Positions 56,943-64,000 of a stretch of 64,000 bases of DNA are shown in pieces (within the stretch, counting starts at the first letter, position 1; every line of letters begins with the position of its first letter). A model generated the notes under the pieces. It was given only the letters and a program-made list of their open reading frames with translations. It was not told where the DNA came from and ran no database searches. Position numbers and translations under genes: made by a program. The DNA lies in NCBI RefSeq assembly GCF_963169125.1, contig NC_084794.1:117218358-117282357 (forward strand), in the 5' to 3' direction. This stretch comes from Humulus lupulus. Taxonomy: Eukaryota > Streptophyta > Magnoliopsida > Rosales > Cannabaceae.

Positions 56943-58188
56943 AATCCTTGCATCTGGACCCATTTGGAAAGCCACTGATTCATTCAACTCATCAGTCCAC
57001 CCCTGGTCTAAGGTAGGCTTAGACACAACATCCTCTCCCACAACAGATTTCAAAGCCTTTCCTCTGTTTAGTGATGAATGCACTTTATCAGCAGCCATTT
57101 GAAACACCTTACTTCTACGTTTCTTCAGTCCCTCTTCCCCTCTACCAGTTAACTCTTCGAATCCCCCATTTGGCAAAATAGTCATTGTATTTGTGCTCGA
57201 GAATCTCCTAATGGTATCTGGATAAATATCCCCATTCTCCAACACCTCAGTATTGGGTACCTTCTCCATCAGCATTTGACTCTCTGTCTCAGTATCCATC
57301 TCTATCCCACTGGGGTCCCTCGTCTGATACATCTGAAGCTGCTCTTTCCCAACCGATTGTTGCTGCATATTCTCTATAAAAAAAAACACCATCAATATCC
57401 TTAGACAGCTCTTTTCCCTCAACCAATTTTCCCACCTCAGTTTCATTCCAATGTGTAACAGCATGAAGCCAATCCCCAAAAATCTGAACAGAATGCCCAG
57501 AAGAGTTTATCCGAGTCACAATCTCCTTATGACAGCTTGTCTGATTATGTCCAATTTCTTCGCATCTGAAACACATAAAGGGTAACCTATCATATTGGAA
57601 GGAAATCCATTTTTTCAGATCCCCAACCAGTAATGAGAACCTAGGACATATTGGTCTATCAACTGAAATCCAAACCATGAACCGAAAATAGTTGTTCAAT
57701 ATTATCTGAGTCTAATCCTTATTTTGAACCTCAATAACCTCCCCCCCCCCCCCCCCAATAGCCGCCAATTGCTCTGTATTTTTCACCGTCAAGAACTTAC
57801 TTGGCACTCCAATAGTCCGACCCTAAAGTGGGAAACGATTCAACTCGAATTTCCAAGAGGCAGACTGATTCTCCATCTTACCCATGATTAAGACACCATT
57901 ATTCAGGAACCATGGCATTTAGCAAGAATCTGAGTTCTCAAAACCTCATTTCAGGAACATAATATCATTCAGATACCTTTCCCTGATCTTAATTTCCCAA
58001 TCATTCTCCTTGAGCTTCCAAATCCGAGAAAGAATCATCTTCAGGAACTTCCAATTAAACTCTTTGTTAGAATAGAGTCGACCCTTCAATAAACATTTCT
58101 GAACTTCCCGATCCAGAACTTCATCAATTTCCCAACCATCTTCATCAGCCACGTGAAGATTACGTCTTTGATTAACAAGATCATCCAT
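56844..58188 (-). pseudogene. LINE ORF1: DUF4283-like, CCHC zinc knuckle protein, decayed
   Basis: It starts at 58188 (MDDLVNQRRNLHVADEDGWE). An N-terminal DUF4283-like region is followed, after stops near 57,946 and 57,714, by RFMVWISVDRPICPRF and a CCHC knuckle (CFRCEEIGHNQTSC) at about 57,600-57,530. After a shift near 57,390 the C-terminal half runs to a stop at 56844 and ends in a basic stretch (RRRKFVVAKSKLRARDC). Such proteins bind the LINE RNA. A C homopolymer of about 16 bases (plus strand, near 57,740) falls in the coding region and probably adds to the frame loss. Confidence 0.7.
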
Positions 58189-58310
58189 GATCACACACTT
58201 TGAAGCAAAATCAAGAAAGGCCCTTCGGAACCGAGAGCATAAGAACCCCAAAAATAGATTTTTAAAGTCCCTACAATTGAAACTCAAATTTCACATCTTC
58301 ACTATGTAAA

Positions 58311-58985
58311 ATTCACTAAGTGTTTATACCTTGCTTGTATTTTAATGCTTATATTTTTATATTTAACCAATCATAATAATCCTCCACTTTTTTAAATACA
58401 AGCCTCATTCTCTAGCTTAAGCAATTTTTGTGCATAAAATAAAGTACCTTTCAGTTTGAACTTTACCTTAGTGAAAATGCCACAAAGTCTAATCTAAATC
58501 ATTAGTTGCTCAAAAGCTTGAACAAAGTATTCCATATGATAAAACCAGTAATACCTCACACACCTCTATCACATCCTTTGTTTTCCCAATTTCTTGCTTA
58601 GCACTATCATGGTCATGTGCTCATCTCTTCATTAACTTTCTAGGGAGAAACTCCAACTCCCAAGAGAGACGACACCATCTCTAAGTCCACATAGGTGAAG
58701 TTCTTATAGCATCTTTGCTACCTTTATAGATGCATGTTACACTTAACTGAACTTCATTAAGAGCCCTAGGCTTAACCCTAACTCGCTAGCAACCAACACT
58801 AACCATCTCGTATGGAACTCACCATAAGTTTTACTGTTGAAACTATTCACTTATCAATAATTTTTTATTACCCATGGAACTATTTCTCTTGATTTGTACA
58901 AGTTTGGAGTTGGGTTGCCATCATTGGCGAATCTATTATTCTAGGATTTTTAATCTCATCCCTTTAGAAGTGGAACTTACTAACC
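58311..58985 (-). other. 3' part of a copia element: PPT and start of the 3' LTR
   Basis: On the minus strand, after pol, there is non-coding DNA, then a purine tract AAAAAAGTGGAGGA (about 58,382-58,395) followed by TTATGATTGGTTAAATA, which matches the start of the LTR at 52,269. The LTR is cut off near 58,311, where LINE sequence begins. Confidence 0.5.
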
Positions 58986-60163
58986 TTCTCACAAGAGGTT
59001 TCGTAAATGGATCTGCTAATTTCTCACTTGTCTAAACATATGAAATCGATATGATTACTCCTTGAATCAATTCTCACATATTCATGTCTTAGACTAATAT
59101 GTCTAGAATTTCTATTATACACACTATTATATGCTCTAGCAAGTGCGGATTGGCTATCACAATGTATTGAAATTGTTGATGTCATATCTGTGGTTAAAGG
59201 AATATCCAACATGAGATTTCTAAGTCACTCCACCTCTTTGCTGGTTGTCGCTAAAGCTATAAACTCTGCTTCCATGGTTGAGTGTGATATACAAGTTTGC
59301 CACTTGGGGCCCCATGAGATTGCACCTCCTCCAAGAGTAAACACCCAACCGGTGGTGGGATGATTATCTCCAACTCCCAATATCTAATTAACATCGGAAT
59401 ATGCATCAAGTATCTTTAGAAAGTTTGTATAGTGAAGACTATACTCTTTGGTATTCTTAAGATAGCCAAGAACTCTCTCAATAGCTTTCCAATGTTTGAT
59501 ACTTAGATTTCTAGTAAACCTACTAAGTTTACTAACTGCATATGCAATATCCGCTCTTATGCAATGATCGGCGTACATTAGGTTTCTTATGGCACTTGCA
59601 TATTCCAATTGAGCCACCGCTTTTCCTTCATTATTTCCAAACTTCATGTTTGAATCGAATGGTGTATATGCCTCTTTGATTTTGAGATGACTAAATTTGT
59701 CGAGCACTTTCTCAACATAGTGGGTTTTACTCAACACAAAACCCTCACTACTCCATCTAATTTTCATACCTAGAATGGTATCCACCTCTCCAAGGTCTTT
59801 CATTTTAAAGTTAGAAGATAGACACCTTTTCGTTTCTACTATTCCTTCCATGTCATTACTCAAAATCAACATATCTAAATATAGACACACTGATATGACA
59901 TAGTCATTAAAAGTCTTAGAGTATAAGCATTTGTCTGCATTGTGTGTCTAAATCCATTAGAAACAATGATTTTATCAAACTTTTCATGCCATTGTTTTGG
60001 AGCTTGTTTGAAGCCATATAGTGATTTGACAAGTCTACACACTTTATGTTCATTTCCTTAAAGAACGAAACCCTCCGGTTGTTCCATATAGACCTCATCC
60101 TAAAGGTCCCCATCTATGAATTTTGGTTTGACATCCATTTTGTGAACATAAAGGATATATATA
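58986..60163 (-). pseudogene. Ty1/copia pol: reverse transcriptase and RNase H, decayed
   Basis: Reading leftward from 60163: RT fragments in shifted frames (EEVYMEQPEGFV-like, KSLYGFKQAPKQWHEKFDK-like near 60,030-59,960), then a long open block at 59890-59384 (ETKRCLSSNFKMKDLGEVDT, THYVEKVLDKFSHL, RADIAYAVSKLSRFTRN). RNase H follows at 59212-59024 (IHCDSQSALARAYN, RNSRHISLRHEYVR) and then a DPFTK-like C-terminus. The catalytic YVDD box reads YLDM, so RT would be inactive. The 5' part is cut by the CACTA terminus at 60164. Confidence 0.82.
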
Positions 60164-60430
60164 CACTACTACAAAAAAGGCTTTTTAGGACTCGCATTAC
60201 GAGCCTAAAAAAATATTTTAGGACTCGCAGGACGTGAGTCCTCTATTCGAGAGCCTTAAACACTGAGGTTTTTTAGGACTCGCCTGAGTGCCTTAAGTAA
60301 GTTTTTAGGGCTCTCTTCGCGAGTCTTAAAAGAATGTTTTTAGGACTCGCAATGTGTGTCCTAAAAAATCTCGTTGAGTGTCTTTAAATTAAGATTTTAG
60401 GACTCGCTTTGCATGCCCTTAAAAGTAATT
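60164..60430 (-). mobile_element. CACTA terminus with subterminal repeats (second family)
   Basis: It begins CACTACTACAAAAAAGG at 60164. Six copies of TTTTAGGACTCGC or close variants, several in inverted pairs with GCGAGTCYTAAAA, follow to about 60410. Because the tnp2 fragment at 61682 reads leftward, this is probably the 3' end of a minus-strand element. It interrupts the copia RT. Confidence 0.7.
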
Positions 60431-61514
60431 TTTTTAAAAAAAATGCAGCTACAATTTTCATTTTGATTTAAAAAAAAGATATCCCTTTGAGTGTCCAAAA
60501 TGTATTATATATGTTATATTTCTAAAATTTCAAAAGAAAATACTAAAAAAACGCCAAATTTTTTTTAAAGAAATTTAAATTTCTCAACATGTATTATAAA
60601 CGACAACATTATTCAATATAAAATAGAAGAAATTCATACTTATTAGTACAATAAAAAAGAGCATATATAACTAAATTGACTAAATTAATCAATGACTAGA
60701 AACCTTTCTCTCAATCTGTTTCTTTGAATGAACACTTCTTGTCCACTTTAAACATTGGAATAATCAACTGTGGCAACATCATGACATTTTTTTTTGTTAT
60801 ACCTTTCCCAATGATAGAGTTCTTTGCAACCCTGCATAATAAATTTAGATCAATATCATACATAATAAAGATAAGTAAAGAGTGAAACAGAAGACAACAA
60901 AAATATCTAAAATCCTTGTTGTCTTACCATTGCATCATATGACAAACCAATCTGAATTCTAGTACCATAATACTAATGGCAGCCAATCAAAACAAGACCC
61001 AAGAAGAAGAACCATTCTTAAGTTGCACTCTCAAGAATGAAACAAGCATTCATAAACGCAATGCATAAACTAAACTGGTTCAACTATATCACTCAAAGAG
61101 GACAACAATTCTATCAATTTAAGAACACAAGATTTAGTCAATTTCAAAAACTTGGTATATAGCAAATGCTAACGAGAGTAAGAAAATAAGTGAAAACAAT
61201 AGCAAAAATACAAACAAAAATGAAAGAACTTCTTTCACAAGTCGAAGTTACATGAGAATAGGGCCAACAAAAACTAAATTTCATGAGAAATGCATATTGA
61301 CAACTTATAACTTATCATTCATGATACAACAACATTGTCTTGCTAGCCCAAATAGTGTATCTTATCATACATGAATCATGATACAACAACATTATCTTTG
61401 AGAAGAAACATAAATAAATTGTTAGTAAATAAAAGCCAAACAATGAAATCATACAATCCAAATTTTAAATCACACTAGGAGATGCAGTTCACCCTGAAAA
61501 ATAAAATCACCCCC
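60431..61514. other. AT-rich interior of the second CACTA element
   Basis: I see no clear ORF. Some stretches may be decayed tnp2 exons or introns on the minus strand, but nothing is recognisable. Confidence 0.35.
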
Positions 61515-61682
61515 TCACCACATCAGTGTGGCGGTCATCTTTTTCATATTTCCACACTTACTACAAGGACAACAAATATAGTTTGGATCTTTGGCATGAT
61601 CAAAACTAAATTTAAGAAACTCATCGACCAATTTTATATATTCCACTGACAACCTATCGGCTGACATCCATTCAATTTCCAT
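61515..61682 (-). pseudogene. CACTA tnp2, N-terminal transposase-associated fragment
   Basis: A 55-codon frame starts at the ATG at 61682 and ends at TGA 61515. It contains WMSADRLSVEYIKLVDEFL and an ICCPCSKCGN zinc-binding motif, which mark the transposase-associated domain at the N-terminus of CACTA tnp2 proteins. The rest of the gene is not recognisable downstream, so this is a remnant. It gives the orientation of the element whose terminus is at 60164. Confidence 0.65.
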
Positions 61683-62437
61683 ATTGTACCTATTTATTTT
61701 AATAAAATATACAAATTATGAAAATAAAATAAGCATACAAAACAAAACTAAGTATAAAAAATATACTAAAAATCGGATAGCATATTCCCTAATTCACTAG
61801 CCTAGCCATCTGTCACAATCAACACCAATAATTCAAACAAATCAAACAACACACGGGTTTTCATCCATATATCACCACAGCACATAGAATTCTGAGAACC
61901 TACTTCACTAAGACATGCAAGTTTTCAACATTTTGTTATCACCGCAGAACACAGAATTCCCAAAACCTACTTCACTATGGATGAATATCTAAGATATTCA
62001 AACTCCACTAAAGTTATACAAATTCTAATCAAAATTATAAAAGATTGAAAATTTTAAAAAAATCAAATACAACATACCTCTTGCAATTAGCTACCAATTC
62101 AATGCTTTACAAGAATCACTAAAGCATTTATAAATCATAAACACATTATAAATACTATCACTCAAAAATCTTCCTTAAACAAAATATAAATTTAAAGAAA
62201 TTGGATCCTAACCAAAAAAAAAAAGAAGGGAAACAAGCCAAAGGATAATCAAACAATCACAAAGAATATATATTTATATGAAATTTTAACAAAAGAGTAT
62301 TGTTAATTCCCATTACAATTACCAGCTAGCAAAAAGTACTTAACGAAGATTTGAACACCCTCTCTCTCACCATTCCGTATATGATAAAAACAAGAAGAAA
62401 ATCAGAAGAAGAAAAAAACAAAGTGAATGCCATCACT
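61683..62437. other. AT-rich non-coding DNA
   Basis: Two similar blocks (about 61,865-61,920 and 61,925-61,985) share ATCACCRCAGMACAYAGAATTC and CCTACTTCACTA. Otherwise nothing is recognised. No right terminus of the CACTA element at 60164 was found. Confidence 0.4.
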
Positions 62438-64000
62438 CACTACTAGAAATATAGGCTTTTACTTCGTTTTTTACACATAGAATATAAAAAAACTGAAGTA
62501 AAAGCCTTTCAATGGGTTTTTACTTCTCTTTTGGGAATGGTAGTACATAAAAATAGGCTATTACTTCGGTTTCTTAAAAAAATGAAGTTAAAATAGAAAA
62601 TAGACAAGGGCCATGTTTGTTTTGCACACTATATTGGGGCTTTTCACTTCGGTTTTTATGAAAAAACCGAAGTGAAAAGTGGAGCAAACCAAACGTGGCC
62701 TTGAAGGCTTTTACTTCGGTTCTTATATAAGAACCGAAGTAGAAAGGGTACTTTCTACTTTTGTTTTTATATAAAAACCGAAGTAAAAAAGTTTTAATAC
62801 CCTTAATATATAGCTATCGTGCCTCATTCGTCTCTTTGAAGCAAAAATCCCAAAAGCCAAACCCAGAAAACCTCCATTGTTGTTGTACCCCCACGAGGGT
62901 TTTACTAAATATACCCTTTTTTATGTTTTTTTTACCATTTGAAACCATTTTTCTTACTTAAAAACAGAAATATTAGTTCCATTTTTATTTTTGAGGGAGA
63001 AAATAAAGACTTTGGGTTTGGGTATTTTTTAGAGTTCGAAAATGGGTATTGTTATTGGACTTTGACTGGTTTTCTTACATTAAAATAAGTTTTTGAGCTT
63101 CAAATATGGTATGAATCACTAAATCTTTGTTTGTATGATTTTTTTTTATTTTCTATATTGTTTTCAGATTTTTTTTCTTATAGATATAATGTGTTTATTA
63201 TATATAGGTTTTAGAGTTGCTAATATTGATTTAGAGGCTATTTTGAGCATCAAAGAAGGTTTGTTACCTTAAAACTTTGTCTGTGTTAATCTTTTTTTAT
63301 ATTATTCCTAATTTAATACTTATTTTTTAGTATATTTGTGTTATATATATTTTTTATTTTGTTATTTTATATAATGTTATTAATCATATATATATTAGTA
63401 AAGTTTAAATATTGTTGTGACTTGCTATTTAAATTTCTAAACATAGCTTCAATAGGTAATGCTGTTGCCAATGTTAGAACTTGAAATGTTTGGATTATTA
63501 GTGACATTTGTTTTTTATTTTCTATAACTAGCTAGCTTGATATGTTGTTTGATGATTATGTAACTAGTTTAATTAATTATGTAATTAATTTTTATTTTTT
63601 TTGTTTAAGCTTTTTAGTAGGATTGTTGATTTAGTTGTCAATTTGGTATTGATTTTGGGTGACTTCAAGAGTAATATTAGAGGTGAGTAATCTTGAAATT
63701 TTATTTATTACTATTGCAATATTTATTTATAAAATTAGAGTTAAATCATGCATGTTTTACTTTAGTGAAGTAGGTTCTGGGAAATTTGTTGTTGGCGGTG
63801 ATATAAGGATGGAATTATGTGTGTTGATTTTGTGTTTGTTTTTGTTGAATTTATATATACTAATAAAATTGGGATATGCTACAAAAACAAAGGAAACTCT
63901 GCCAATTTTTTATAGATTTTATTAATTGTTTTCCTTTTTCAATTCGCACACTATGTCGAGATATTTTGTGTGTTATTTACAGGTTTTTAAATTTTTGGAA
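62438..64000 (+). mobile_element. CACTA terminus with palindromic subterminal repeats (third family), runs off the right edge
   Basis: It begins CACTACTAGAAATATAGG at 62438. Between 62457 and 62790 lie palindromes built on TTTTACTTCGGTTTTTAT and its complement; 62713-62740 is a perfect 28-bp palindrome with arm ACTTCGGTTCTTAT. After about 62,800 the sequence looks like a T-rich 5' leader and introns. The small frames there (for example 63659-63925) are not recognised. The other end lies outside the window. Confidence 0.7.

Larger units (their letters stand above)
53006..58310 (-). mobile_element. L1-type LINE, decayed
   Basis: It has ORF1 (DUF4283-like plus CCHC knuckle) and ORF2 (endonuclease, RT, zf-RVT) in the usual order on the minus strand. 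Both are broken by stops and frameshifts. The ends are approximate: no clear poly(A) tail or target duplication was found. Confidence 0.8.

Noticed and set aside
63659..63925. 88-codon plus frame
   Set aside because: AT-rich frame without recognised domain in the leader/intron-like part of a CACTA end.

Overview
This window is nuclear DNA from a flowering plant, most likely a eudicot. Plant Ty3/gypsy (chromovirus-like and Tat-like) and Ty1/copia elements, CACTA, MULE and L1-type LINE sequences fill most of it, and the only intact host-type gene is an intron-less F-box gene of plant type. The AT-rich background with GC-richer retrotransposon bodies fits this. The species cannot be named from the sequence. 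There are no rRNA or tRNA genes, CRISPR arrays or bacterial features.

Layout. 1-3.8 kb: 5' end of a minus-strand Ty3/gypsy element (decayed gag, an extra intact 172-codon ORF upstream of gag, PBS-like site, 1.9-kb LTR). 4.5-8.0 kb: 3' part of a plus-strand Tat-like element with an antisense extra ORF and a 3' LTR (TGTTGAC...GTCAACA). 8.0-9.4 kb: copia LTR remnant and a diverged tandem repeat. 9.4-18.2 kb: a Tat-like element on the minus strand with an unusual architecture. Its left LTR is a solo LTR with its own target duplication, followed by a copy of the right flank and then a broken pol. 17.7-23.1 kb: a probable non-autonomous CACTA-like element containing a 3.4-kb solo copia LTR with target duplication CAAAG. 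23.2-34.5 kb: a Mutator-like element with a DUF1985/Ulp1-type gene (+) and a mudrA transposase (-) transcribed towards each other, both decayed; a 2.9-kb solo gypsy LTR (target duplication AGTGT) sits just in front of the Ulp1 gene.

37.1-38.3 kb: the F-box gene. 40.1-51.1 kb: a CACTA element (tnp2 C-terminus, second ORF, intact right terminus) split by a complete Tat-like retrotransposon at 42,649-50,685 (LTRs 1,172 and 1,191 bp, target duplication AAAAT). That element has a very long gag-less pol ORF with one late stop. 51.7-53.0 kb: two copia LTRs in head-to-head orientation. 53.0-58.3 kb: a decayed L1-type LINE (-). 58.3-60.2 kb: decayed copia pol (-). 60.2-64 kb: two further CACTA termini with dense subterminal palindromes and one tnp2 N-terminal fragment.

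How it fits together: this is an intergenic transposon nest with at least two clear levels of nesting (Tat in CACTA; copia solo LTR in a CACTA-like element) and two solo LTRs that record LTR-LTR recombination, plus a third that seems chimeric. Nearly all element genes are broken. Several stops fit C-to-T change at CpG or Trp codons turned to TGA, the pattern expected of methylated, silenced repeats. A recurring theme is palindromic arrays in LTR U3 regions and CACTA subterminal regions of otherwise unrelated families.
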